Assembly: GCA_016714565.1 (NCBI GenBank)
Contig: JADKDM010000026.1
Location: 1-64,000, forward strand
Source: Candidatus Villigracilis propinquus
GTDB taxonomy: Bacteria; Chloroflexota; Anaerolineae; Anaerolineales; Villigracilaceae
DNA: 64,000 nt
Reading direction: 5' to 3'
The notes below the pieces were generated by a model. The model did not search any database. It saw only the letters and a program-made list of their open reading frames with translations, and was not told the DNA's origin. Every line of letters starts with the position of its first letter. The stretch's first letter is position 1. The translations under genes were made by a program, and so were the position numbers. Below, one piece after another: positions 52,752-61,118 of the stretch.

Positions 52752-53903
52752 TTATCCCAACCTGATTTTTTGAGCCAGTACAGCCAATTCCCGCGCAGTG
52801 TCCTGGAAAATAATGGAAGCCGTGTCACGGGGAAACTTTAGAGAAAACGGCTGGTGATGACCATTTGCGAATGCAAAATTCGTACCAAGATAAGGCATTG
52901 CAATATTGATCTTCATCCCCAACATATTTTCCGCCTCCGTCTTACTCAACCCCTCCAGGCCAATCACGCGATTCAGGATCGTGAACAACGAATTTGTACG
53001 CATACCCTTGCTTTTCAAATAAGCCAATAATGTCTTTGTCAACGGCACCGTGCTGACATCCGTGCTTATGATCAGGCTGACAAGGTCCGCATGTTGGATG
53101 AGAGGCAGGGTGATCTTTGAAAGTGAGCGGCCAATATCCACCAAAACATAATCATAGGAAGCCTTAACGGCAGTGATCACATCCCAAATGCGCCCGACCT
53201 TCATTTGATTACTGCTTTCCGGGTCCGGCGAACCGGCCAGCAGGCCGAACCGCCAGATATTCATCTGGTGCAGTTCTCGTCGGAAAAACTCCGGGGTGGT
53301 TTCCGCTGGCGGCATATCGGTTACGGTGACGATATTCTGACTACCCTCATAACCGACGATCGAAGCAATGGAGCCAATGGGAAGTACAAGATCCAGAACC
53401 GCTACACGCGCTTCCGGCTGATACTGTGCAATATTCATGGCAAGGTTCGCGCATAAAGAAGAAGTACCTGTCCCACCTTTTGCACTCAGAAAAACGATCA
53501 ACAAACCACCCTGTTCCATCACATCCGCACCAAACCCAAACAATCGGTTGACGGTATCGTTAAGGATGGCAACAGCTTGGCCGGATTTGGCAATGTATTC
53601 GCTAAAACCTGAATCGAGACAGGATTTTATCCTACCGTGGCTTTGATCCCCGCTCAAGGCAATGAGCGGAACATCTGCGGTACGCCCGTCCTGTTTCAGC
53701 TTTGCAGCAATCTCCTCCCCTTTTATATCTGCCAAAACCGGATCCACAATGACCAGGTCGGGGTGGTCACGCCACGCAGAAATCAAACCCTCCTTGCCGG
53801 AGCCAGCCTGAAGTACTTCATAATTTTGCTCAATCAATTTACGCGCAACGAAGTTTCGGCTTGCAACATCTGCATCAACAATGAGGATTTTTTTTCTAGG
53901 CAT
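52752..53903 (-). CDS. cpaE: CpaE/TadZ-like receiver-ATPase
   Basis: 383 residues. Residues 1-120 form a receiver domain (KILIVDADVASRNFVARKLI, phospho-site region DLVIVDPVLADIKGEEIAAK). Residues 133-380 form a ParA/MinD-type ATPase with an atypical Walker A (FLSAKGGTGTSSLCANLA): the second Lys of KGGxGK(S/T) is Thr, as known for TadZ/CpaE. The switch region is VAVLDLVLPIGSIAS and a further strand DYVLVDIGRSL. Such proteins place the Tad machine in the cell. It is transcribed with the response-regulator and kinase genes upstream. Confidence 0.92.
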   Translation of the reverse strand: MPRKKILIVDADVASRNFVARKLIEQNYEVLQAGSGKEGLISAWRDHPDLVIVDPVLADIKGEEIAAKLKQDGRTADVPLIALSGDQSHGRIKSCLDSGFSEYIAKSGQAVAILNDTVNRLFGFGADVMEQGGLLIVFLSAKGGTGTSSLCANLAMNIAQYQPEARVAVLDLVLPIGSIASIVGYEGSQNIVTVTDMPPAETTPEFFRRELHQMNIWRFGLLAGSPDPESSNQMKVGRIWDVITAVKASYDYVLVDIGRSLSKITLPLIQHADLVSLIISTDVSTVPLTKTLLAYLKSKGMRTNSLFTILNRVIGLEGLSKTEAENMLGMKINIAMPYLGTNFAFANGHHQPFSLKFPRDTASIIFQDTARELAVLAQKIRLG

Positions 53904-53941
53904 CAGGCGAGTTCCTGCGCATGCTCACACATGCGATCCTG

Positions 53942-54637
53942 TCATGGTTCGATCGGAGGCATTAAATATCCCAAACCGGATCGGGTGACAATGTGGCGGG
54001 GGTTATGAGCATCCTCTTCCAGTTTCTGGCGAAGGCGGGCAATGCTCACCCACAATATTTCCTTATCTGTCTTATATTCCGCGCCCCACACGCTCGTCAA
54101 CAACTCCTCCGAAGTGAGTATCTTGCCGATATTATGGGCAAACTGAAGCAGAAGACGATACTCAGTTGCAGAAAGTGAGATGGCTTCCTCTCGCCGCCAT
54201 ACTTCAGCGCGGGCAAAGTCGATCTTAAGATCATCGTGGGTGAAAAAGCGGGCTTGTCCGGTCTCAGCAGGAGGTTGGGCACGGCGCAACACCGCTCTTA
54301 CTCTCGCAAGCAGCTCTGTTGCAGAGAAAGGCTTCACCAAATAATCGTCCGCACCCAGGTCAAGTCCGCGTACACGGTCCTGCTCTTCGCCGCGGGCGGT
54401 AAGGATCACAATAGGTACGCTTGAAAATTCGCGGATGCGCTGACAGGTACCGAAACCGTCCAAACGGGGCATCATCACATCCAGCAGAACCAGGTCAATG
54501 GGCTGCGCGGAGAATACATCCAAAGCCTGCACACCGTCCTGAGCAGTAGCTACCTCATACCCTTCCGTTCGGAGGTTTGCCTCTAAAAGCCGAAGGTAGC
54601 GAGGTTCATCGTCTACGATCAAAATTCGCTTTGCCAT
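53942..54637 (-). CDS. OmpR/PhoB-type response regulator
   Basis: 231 residues from the ATG after AAGGAGATCATT. The receiver spans 1-120 with DD in ILIVDDEPRYLRL, phospho-Asp in LVLLDVMMPRLDG, T in IVILTARGEE and K in DYLVKPFS. The winged-helix output domain spans 135-228 (ISLSATEYRLLLQFAHNIGK, ILTSEELLTSVWGAEYKTDK). The two soluble kinases encoded upstream are the probable partners. Confidence 0.96.
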   Translation of the reverse strand: MAKRILIVDDEPRYLRLLEANLRTEGYEVATAQDGVQALDVFSAQPIDLVLLDVMMPRLDGFGTCQRIREFSSVPIVILTARGEEQDRVRGLDLGADDYLVKPFSATELLARVRAVLRRAQPPAETGQARFFTHDDLKIDFARAEVWRREEAISLSATEYRLLLQFAHNIGKILTSEELLTSVWGAEYKTDKEILWVSIARLRQKLEEDAHNPRHIVTRSGLGYLMPPIEP

Positions 54638-54670
54638 AATGATCTCCTTGATAAAAAATAATGAAAACGG

Positions 54671-55858
54671 TCAAAGCGTTGGGTCTGCGGGCAACTCAAT
54701 GAAAAAGGTTGTACCCTGATCCAACACTGACTCTACCCAAATCTTACCATGATGTGCCATAACAATTTGCTTGCAAATATACAACCCAAGCCCAGTGCCT
54801 GTAACCGTGCGCTCGCCCGGGACACGGTAAAAACGTTCGAAAAGGAACGGCAAAAAGTCCTCGGGAATGCCCTCCCCTTCATCCGCAAAAGCAAGAAGTA
54901 CCCGCTTGCCAAGTGACTTCGTTGAAATTTTCAGCCTTGAACCGGGGGCATACTTGATCGCATTGCTAAACAGATTCTCAAACACCTGCGAAAGACGCAC
55001 CCCATCTCCCAAGACCGGGGGTAATATATCCAATTCAAACTCGATCTTCAGCTCCGGGTGATGCGTATTGACCCGAGTGGCAACATCGCGAACAAGCGCA
55101 TCAACGCGGACGGGTGAAAATTTGAATTGCAACGTCTTGCTCTGCAAACGCGCCGACTCGAGCATATCCTCGATCAATCTCGTCAAACGGTCGGCCTCTT
55201 CATCGATAATATTGAGAAACTCACGTTGGGTGGCATCATCCCACTTGGTATCCTGCCGCAATAGACTTGTGCTGTATCCCTTGATAAAGCCAAGCGGCGT
55301 GCGGAGCTCATGCGAAATAGTGGATACAAAATCATCCTGCAAACGCATCTGACGCTGCACCGAATCAAGTTCGGTGCGAGCCTCCTGCAGATCCCTGCGC
55401 TCGATCAATGCCGCAGACCAAAACGCCTGCAAAGACGCGATCTTGATATGCAGGTCGGAATACTCCGGCCCTCCGAAACGGATAAAGACAAGCGCTCCGC
55501 AAATCCTTGAAGCAATGTTCAATGGCATTCCCAATAAATGCGGCTGAGCCAAACGGTCTTTATCCCGTCCCAAATGCTTCGGCTCTTTTAAAACCATCTT
55601 TTTTGTTGCCAGAACTTCGGTTGCCACACGTTCCCCCCAAACGGCATCCGCCTCAGCCGTCTTCCCGCGCCCCATAGCCCGCGCATATGTAATATCCAGG
55701 CTCTTCGACTGCGAGTCTTCAAGATAGATGACTACATTATCGAAAACAAAAGACCCTCGTAAGGATGTAAACAATGTATCCAGCGAAGCCTTCCAATCGT
55801 GTTTGCTCTGAACTTCTTTTAATACCGTATGTAAGAAAGAAAGGGTTAAATTATCCAT
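54671..55858 (-). CDS. Soluble GAF-type sensor histidine kinase
   Basis: 395 residues, no membrane helix. The N-terminal GAF-like domain spans about 20-160 (LDTLFTSLRGSFVFDNVVIY ... GMPLNIASRICGALVFIRFG). HisKA carries the phospho-His in FVSTISHELRTPLGFIKGYS. HATPase_c has the N-box VFENLFSNAIKYAPGS, G1 FADEGEGIPEDFL and G2 GTGLGLYICKQIV. It starts two bases after the stop of the other kinase, so the genes are coupled. The signal is probably cytosolic. Confidence 0.95.
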   Translation of the reverse strand: MDNLTLSFLHTVLKEVQSKHDWKASLDTLFTSLRGSFVFDNVVIYLEDSQSKSLDITYARAMGRGKTAEADAVWGERVATEVLATKKMVLKEPKHLGRDKDRLAQPHLLGMPLNIASRICGALVFIRFGGPEYSDLHIKIASLQAFWSAALIERRDLQEARTELDSVQRQMRLQDDFVSTISHELRTPLGFIKGYSTSLLRQDTKWDDATQREFLNIIDEEADRLTRLIEDMLESARLQSKTLQFKFSPVRVDALVRDVATRVNTHHPELKIEFELDILPPVLGDGVRLSQVFENLFSNAIKYAPGSRLKISTKSLGKRVLLAFADEGEGIPEDFLPFLFERFYRVPGERTVTGTGLGLYICKQIVMAHHGKIWVESVLDQGTTFFIELPADPTL

Positions 55859-55860
55859 GA

Positions 55861-56886
55861 TTAATCCCGTACCGCCAGTAATGGGAATTTGAAAGTGGAA
55901 CCTTTCCCTTCCACCGACTGTACATCCAACAGGGAACCGTGCGCTTCAATGATCTGGCGCACAAGGGAAAGCCCAAGGCCCGTACCGCCATAATGCCGCG
56001 TGGACGAACCATCCAATTGATGGAATGGTTCGAATATCTCCTTCAAACGATGTGGAGGAATGCCAATGCCACTATCGGTGATGGACACCTGCACCAGGTT
56101 ATCTCCCTCCTCTTTGAGATTGATCACCACGCTTCCACCTGACGGGGTGAATTTGATCCCGTTATCGAGCAGTTGATTCACCACCCAGCCGATCTTCTCT
56201 GGGTCGGCCTGCACTGCCGGAATGGAATCAGGGGCTGCCACAAGAACTTGTACCCCTCGCTCCTCGGCCTTGTTCAACGCGGAAGTCGCCGCCAGCGAGA
56301 CGATCCGGCGCACATCGATCTTTTCCATTTTCATGCTCATCTCGCCTCTTGAAGCGAGCGAGAACATGATCAGGTCTTCGATCATGCCTTCCAATTTTGT
56401 CGCGGCACGCTGGCTGACCCGCAAAGCATGGCGTTGATCTTTTGAAACCTCGCCTAAAGAATCAGTGACGAGCAATTCCAAATAGCCTTTAATATGCGTA
56501 AGCGGGGTACGCAATTCATGCGAAATGTTCGCCACAAAGTTTGCTTTCATCTGGCTCAACTCGGAAAGCCGGGTAAGGGCAGCGTTTAGATCTGCGGTAC
56601 GGTCTTTTACCCTTTGTTCTAGGTTACGGTTCGAAGCCTGCAAAGCGGAGCGCAGTTGGATGATCTGCTCGGTGACCACCTGATCAAGAGCATCACGGTC
56701 GAGCAGCTCCAAATCCATTAAGGCCTGGCCGATTAAACAGGGAATCCCCTTTGATATCTGTTCCTGCTGAAAAGCCAGAGCTTTTTGCAAATCGGTATCG
56801 CTGATTAATCCCTTCTGAACGATATATTCGCCCATGCGGGGGATCAGCATTTCAGGAGTGAGCTTTGGAAGGTTTTGTGAATTCAT
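55861..56886 (-). CDS. Histidine kinase with a GspE N-terminal (MshEN-like) domain
   Basis: 341 residues, soluble. The N-terminal 75 residues (RMGEYIVQKGLISDTDLQKA, LAFQQEQ, then LIGQALMDLELLDRDALDQV) match the N-terminal domain of type II secretion/type IV pilus ATPases (T2SSE_N/MshEN), which binds c-di-GMP in some members. A coiled coil follows (NRNLEQRVKDRTADLNAALT), then HisKA (FVANISHELRTPLTHIKGYL) and HATPase_c (VVNQLLDNGIKFTPSGG, ITDSGIGIPPHRL, GTGLGLSLVRQII). The fusion links two-component signalling to the secretion ATPase encoded in the same cluster. It is the first gene of that cluster on the minus strand. Confidence 0.9.
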   Translation of the reverse strand: MNSQNLPKLTPEMLIPRMGEYIVQKGLISDTDLQKALAFQQEQISKGIPCLIGQALMDLELLDRDALDQVVTEQIIQLRSALQASNRNLEQRVKDRTADLNAALTRLSELSQMKANFVANISHELRTPLTHIKGYLELLVTDSLGEVSKDQRHALRVSQRAATKLEGMIEDLIMFSLASRGEMSMKMEKIDVRRIVSLAATSALNKAEERGVQVLVAAPDSIPAVQADPEKIGWVVNQLLDNGIKFTPSGGSVVINLKEEGDNLVQVSITDSGIGIPPHRLKEIFEPFHQLDGSSTRHYGGTGLGLSLVRQIIEAHGSLLDVQSVEGKGSTFKFPLLAVRD

Positions 56887-56950
56887 TATTTACTCAATCG
56901 ATCATTGGTCAGCAGATCAAGACTCGAACGATTAAAATCGTTGCTACATC

Positions 56951-58537
56951 TTACTGCAAAACCCATTCGCCGTTGATCATGGTTGCAGTTGCATCTAATG
57001 TCAACAGGTCGTTGGGGTCGATCTTGAAAGGGTCTTCGTCCAGCACGATGAGATCGGCAAGATAATTTTCTACGAGCTTACCAAGGCGATCTTCAGCGTT
57101 GGCGGCGTAGGCTGCGCCCAGGGTATAGGCAGATAATGCTTCAGCCAACGTCAATTTTTGTTCGGGGTACCAACCGTCGGCGGAGGGTGAACCGTCTGCT
57201 CGTCGTCTCGTGACCGCTGCGTGTAATCCCAAAAACGGATTCGGTGATTCGACGGGCGCATCCGATCCAAAAGCGATGGGTGCGCCGTAGTTGAGTTGAG
57301 TCCGCCAGGCGTAGGAAAATTTGGAGCGATCTCCCCAGAAGCGGTCGGCGGCGTACATATCGGAGGTGGCGTGGATGGGCTGCATGGAAGCGATGACGTT
57401 GAGCTTGGCGAGGCGCGACGCGTCATCGGGATGGATGACCTGCACATGTTCAATGCGGTGACGCAGATGCGGCAGCCCGTGTTCGGCTTCGTATTTACGA
57501 AGCTGTTCGTAGGCGTTGAGGACTTCGTGATTGGCGCGGTCACCGATGGCGTGGACGGTCATGCTCAGTCCCACATCGGCGGCTTTGCGGCAGTGTTCAA
57601 AAAGTTCTTCGCCATCCATGTTGAGAATGCCTTTGTTCTCGGATTCATTTTCATAAGGCTGGAACATGGCAGCGGTGTGCGGGCCGAGCGCGCCATCCAT
57701 GAAGGCTTTGACGGAACCGATCCACAACCACTCATCGCCAAAGCCCGTGCGCAGACCGAGTGCGTTGGCTTGCTCCACGCTTTCAACAGGAATATTTTTA
57801 TTGACGCGTAACTTTAGTTTACTGCTGGCGCGCAGTGATTGCAATGCCATAAAGGAATCGCGGCGGTCAAAATCGTGGACGCCTGTGATGCCCATCTTCC
57901 ACAGAATGGGTTGGGCTTTTTGAATGGCTTGTTCAATGTCAGTGATGCTCGGTTCGGGGATTGTGTTACCCACCAAGGCCATTGCGGTTTCAAGCAAAAT
58001 GCCTGTGGCCTGTCCTTTGGCATCGCGCTGAATGGCGCCGTCTTTTGGATTGGGGCTGTCATTGGTGATGTTCGCCAATTTCAACGCGACATTGTTTGCC
58101 CATGCGGCATGTAGTGATTTGGCTGTGAGATAAACGGGGTTGTTCGGGGCAATGGAATCGAGTTCGCTTGCGGTAGGCCACTCGCCACCCACTGACCATT
58201 CGTTTTGATTCCAACCGTGTCCCAAAACCCATTCACCGGGTTTGGAATTTCTCGCCCGTTCCGCCACGCGGCTCAGGCATTCTTCTTTTGTTTTCGTTTC
58301 GCAATCTACTTTGGACAAGCCAAGCGAATAATATTGCAGGTGGATGTGCGCATCAGTAAGCCCGGGCAAAATGGTTTTGCCTTTCATATCCTGCTTTTCC
58401 AGTTTGCCATGCGCGAGGCTTTCGAGTTTGTCCTTCTCCCCTACTGCGATGACCCGTCCGCCTGCGATGAGAATCGCAGAAGCAGAGGAATGGTTTGAAT
58501 CAAGTGTGTGAATGTTTGCGTTGTAGAGGAGTTTCAT
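56951..58537 (-). CDS. Amidohydrolase, YtcJ-like
   Basis: 528 residues. An N-terminal composite domain (LLYNANIHTLDSNHSSASAI) is followed by the metal-binding TIM barrel: HxH in ILPGLTDAHIHLQYYS, a barrel Lys/Glu region (LWIGSVKAFMDGALGPHTAA), His in MTVHAIGDRANHEVLNAYE and in HLRHRIEHVQVIHPDD, and the terminal Asp in IAFGSDAPVESPNPFLG. This is the YtcJ/ExoP branch of amidohydrolases, acting on exocyclic amide or related bonds. The natural substrate is unknown. The start is taken at MKLLYNA; two further ATGs lie a few codons upstream and none has a strong ribosome site. Confidence 0.93.
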   Translation of the reverse strand: MKLLYNANIHTLDSNHSSASAILIAGGRVIAVGEKDKLESLAHGKLEKQDMKGKTILPGLTDAHIHLQYYSLGLSKVDCETKTKEECLSRVAERARNSKPGEWVLGHGWNQNEWSVGGEWPTASELDSIAPNNPVYLTAKSLHAAWANNVALKLANITNDSPNPKDGAIQRDAKGQATGILLETAMALVGNTIPEPSITDIEQAIQKAQPILWKMGITGVHDFDRRDSFMALQSLRASSKLKLRVNKNIPVESVEQANALGLRTGFGDEWLWIGSVKAFMDGALGPHTAAMFQPYENESENKGILNMDGEELFEHCRKAADVGLSMTVHAIGDRANHEVLNAYEQLRKYEAEHGLPHLRHRIEHVQVIHPDDASRLAKLNVIASMQPIHATSDMYAADRFWGDRSKFSYAWRTQLNYGAPIAFGSDAPVESPNPFLGLHAAVTRRRADGSPSADGWYPEQKLTLAEALSAYTLGAAYAANAEDRLGKLVENYLADLIVLDEDPFKIDPNDLLTLDATATMINGEWVLQ

Positions 58538-58579
58538 GGTTCTCATATTGTAGGGGTATGGAGACCACCCCCTACGCAA

Positions 58580-59449
58580 TTATGTCAATTTATTCAGCAA
58601 GGAGTCCAGTTCTTCATTCGAATAATAATAGATGGTGATCGTGCCGCCATTCTTGCCGTGTTTCAAAGCGACCTTTGTCTCGAGGCTGCGCTGCAGGCGT
58701 TTCTCCACATCCGCCGCATCTGCACTGTGACCTGGCTTTCTAGCCTTGATGGGTTTCTGCCCCGCCAGCTTTCGCACCAACTCCTCGGCCTGACGGACGC
58801 TCAACGAAAGGTTAAGAACGGTCTGCAAAGCGGAGGCCTGTGCCTTTTGCGTAGAGAGCATCAACAAAGCGCGGGCATGACCTTCGGTGATCCTGCCATC
58901 CACCAGCGCTTGTTTGACGACATCCGCAAGGCCGAGCAGGCGCAGGGTATTCGTCACTGCCACACGGCTTTTGCCGACACGCTTGGCAACCGCTTCATGC
59001 GAGAGACTGAAATCCTCCACCAATTGACGATAGGCTTCGGCTTCTTCCATCGCATTCAAGTCCGCGCGCTGGACGTTTTCGATCAACGCGAGCTCCAACA
59101 ATTCCTGATTGCTCGCCTGACGGGTGATGACTGGCACAGTCTTCAATCCCGCACGCTGTGAAGCCTGCAAGCGTCTCTCGCCCGCGATCAACGTATAAGA
59201 ACCGTCAGCTTTTGGCAAAACGATGAGCGGCTGAATAACCCCATGCTCACGAATGGACGCGGCCAGATCAACGAGATCATCTTCCTTGAAATGCACACGC
59301 GGCTGATGCGGGTTGGGTTGGATCAACTCCACTGCCACCTGCTGCACGCCTCCGCCGCTGCTCACAAACGTGGATACAGAATTGGGGGAAGGTTTTCCAC
59401 CAGGGATCAGTGCATCCAATCCTTTGCCAAGACCTTTTCGTTGAGCCAT
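58580..59449 (-). CDS. parB: Chromosome-partitioning protein ParB
   Basis: 289 residues from the ATG after AAGGAGCAGTAAACAT. The N-terminus RKGLGKGLDALIPGG is classic. The ParB/Srx CTPase domain spans 40-125 (LIQPNPHQPRVHFKEDDLVD, ASIREHGVIQPLIVL, LIAGERRLQASQRAGLKTVP). The helix-turn-helix is at about 130-190 (LIENVQRADLNAMEEAEAYR, SLSHEAVAKRVGKSRVAVTN). The C-terminal dimer region ends NEELDSLLNKLT. It binds parS, loads CTP-dependent clamps and works with ParA. A heptad-word hairpin separates it from parA. Confidence 0.97.
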   Translation of the reverse strand: MAQRKGLGKGLDALIPGGKPSPNSVSTFVSSGGGVQQVAVELIQPNPHQPRVHFKEDDLVDLAASIREHGVIQPLIVLPKADGSYTLIAGERRLQASQRAGLKTVPVITRQASNQELLELALIENVQRADLNAMEEAEAYRQLVEDFSLSHEAVAKRVGKSRVAVTNTLRLLGLADVVKQALVDGRITEGHARALLMLSTQKAQASALQTVLNLSLSVRQAEELVRKLAGQKPIKARKPGHSADAADVEKRLQRSLETKVALKHGKNGGTITIYYYSNEELDSLLNKLT

Positions 59450-59482
59450 ATGTTTACTGCTCCTTGCAATCATCAAAATAAA

Positions 59483-59534
59483 CGACCATAGACGATGGAC
59501 GATAGACAATGGTCTATGGTCTGCATCAACCGTC
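59483..59534. repeat. Heptad-word array between parA and parB
   Basis: cgaccat agacgat ggacgat agacaat ggtctat ggtctgc: the first words are inverted copies of the last (ACCATAGAC / GTCTATGGT), giving a hairpin. It could uncouple parB from parA transcripts. Confidence 0.8.
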
Positions 59535-59541
59535 AAAATTT

Positions 59542-60312
59542 CTAATTCTTATCGCCCTTCAACAATTCCTTCGCCAATGCTTCATACGCCAGCGCGCCCA
59601 CAGAGGTTGGTGCATATTCCGAAATGGGCAGCCCATACGAAGGCGCTTCCGCAAGACGGACGCTGCGCGGGATAACACTCTTGAACACCTGATTCGGGAA
59701 ATGGCGGTTCACTTCCGCGACCACATCGGTGGAAAGATTAGTGCGGTTGTCGAACATCGTCAACACCACGCCGCGCACCACCAACTCAGGGAACAACGCA
59801 GAACGAACGCGTTCGATGGTCTGTGTCAATTGACCGAGTCCCTCCAATGCGAGGTATTCGCATTGGACAGGCACGATCACCCCATCCACTGCCGCCATCA
59901 AACCATTCACGGTCAACAGACCGAGCGAAGGCGGGCAATCCACCAGCACATAATCGTAACGATCTGCAATCGAGAGAATCGCCTTTCGCAAACGAGACTC
60001 ACGCGCCAGCTCGTCCACCAATTCCACTTCCGCACCAGCCAGTGACGGCGATGACGGCAGCAAAGATAATCGCAATCGTTCATTCAACAACACATACGGG
60101 AAAATATTCGGTTCACCCAGCAAAGCCTCATACGTGCCGCCCTGCACACCGAGTTTATCCACACCTAAACAGGAAGTGGCATTGGCCTGAGGGTCAAGGT
60201 CCACCACCAGCACATTTTGACCGATCCGCGCAAGATAAGCCGCCAAATTAATAGTGGAAGTCGTCTTACCCACTCCACCTTTTTGATTCACCAATGTATA
60301 GATCTTCGTCAA
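59542..60312 (-). CDS. parA: Chromosome-partitioning ATPase ParA (Soj)
   Basis: 256 residues. The deviant Walker A is VNQKGGVGKTTSTINLAAYL, followed by VLVVDLDPQANATSCLG, YDYVLVDCPPSLGLLTVN and VRGVVLTMFDNRTNLSTDVV. I start it at TTG (60312-60310): GGAGG lies seven bases upstream, TTG-ACG-AAG-ATC gives the usual MTKIYTLV start, and it overlaps the pfkB stop as TTGA. It segregates origins with ParB. Confidence 0.96.
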   Translation of the reverse strand: MTKIYTLVNQKGGVGKTTSTINLAAYLARIGQNVLVVDLDPQANATSCLGVDKLGVQGGTYEALLGEPNIFPYVLLNERLRLSLLPSSPSLAGAEVELVDELARESRLRKAILSIADRYDYVLVDCPPSLGLLTVNGLMAAVDGVIVPVQCEYLALEGLGQLTQTIERVRSALFPELVVRGVVLTMFDNRTNLSTDVVAEVNRHFPNQVFKSVIPRSVRLAEAPSYGLPISEYAPTSVGALAYEALAKELLKGDKN

Positions 60313-61079
60313 AGTAAAACCTCCATCAAACAACGCTCAATTTCTTCACGGGTCGGAATTCCATTCAACCCAACACGAGTGACCGAATAAGCCGCAAGGT
60401 TGGTCGCAAACCGCGCCGCCTCCCACGGATCGCGCGTCTGATGCAAACGCACAAAAAACGCAGCCGCAAAAATATCGCCCGCCCCTGTCGAATCCACTTC
60501 CTCCACAACGGGCGCACGAAAACGGCGGCGATCCCCGTTCCAATGCAGCACCGAACCCGCTTCCGCTTCCGTAAGACAAAGGACCCGCGTCTGATGCGCC
60601 ATTGATTCGACGATCTCCAGATCACGATTAATATCCTCGATGCTCATCACCACGCCTCCTACCCGACCGAGGACCTGGTCGCTGTTTTCCCAGGCAGTGG
60701 CAAACACCTTGCCATTTTCATCCCAGCCGCGCATCCATCCCTGCGGCGTAACACCCACCAATGAAGTTGGGAATTGCTTTGCCAGTCCAGCATCCAATTC
60801 CTGCGCGATCGGCGCAAGGTGAACGATGGGGGCGTTTCTCCACACCTGTGGCACATGTTCAAAATTGATCAACCCGGCTTGATGGTGCAAAGTCTGTATG
60901 CGGCCGTTTTCCGTATAAGTATTTTCAAAAACTGTACTGTATTCAGTTGGGGTGTTGATGATCTGGATTCCGTTCAAAGCCTGCAACGGAGCATCTCTCC
61001 CCGCAGAGGTGACGATCCCCACACTCATGCCCAATGCCCGCGCTGTCAACGCCGCATACGAGACCAAAAAAGACCGCAA
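60309..61079 (-). CDS. PfkB-family carbohydrate kinase, 5'-truncated
   Basis: About 250 residues remain. The C-terminal signature is clear (EEVDSTGAGDIFAAAFFVRL; catalytic Asp in the GAGD motif), with NLAAYSVTRVGL near the end. The sequence begins directly at VSYAALTARALGMSVGIVTS, which in this family follows about 30 residues carrying the first substrate-binding strand and a GG motif. Those are absent. Instead the frame runs into a hairpin of 7-nt words with a T6 tail (the jag terminator). The only starts are a TTG inside that hairpin or internal codons, so the product may be inactive. It overlaps parA by four bases, and a similar gene between jag and parA may be usual in relatives. Confidence 0.75.
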   Translation of the reverse strand: MRSFLVSYAALTARALGMSVGIVTSAGRDAPLQALNGIQIINTPTEYSTVFENTYTENGRIQTLHHQAGLINFEHVPQVWRNAPIVHLAPIAQELDAGLAKQFPTSLVGVTPQGWMRGWDENGKVFATAWENSDQVLGRVGGVVMSIEDINRDLEIVESMAHQTRVLCLTEAEAGSVLHWNGDRRRFRAPVVEEVDSTGAGDIFAAAFFVRLHQTRDPWEAARFATNLAAYSVTRVGLNGIPTREEIERCLMEVLL

Positions 61080-61112
61080 ACTATTGTCTGCGGTCTGTAG
61101 TCAACGGTCAAA
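61071..61112 (-). terminator. Heptad-word hairpin acting as terminator after jag
   Basis: On the minus strand AGACCGCAGACAATAGTTTG then CGGTCTTTTTT forms an AGACCGCA/TGCGGTCT stem with a T6 tail. On the plus strand the words agaccgc aaactat tgtctgc ggtctgt agtcaac ggtcaaa show the 7-nt period. Confidence 0.8.
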
Positions 61113-61118
61113 AAAAAA

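Noticed and set aside
60150..60165. Single DnaA-box-like TTATCCACA
   Set aside because: One isolated match inside parA coding sequence is expected by chance. No cluster or AT-rich unwinding region is nearby.
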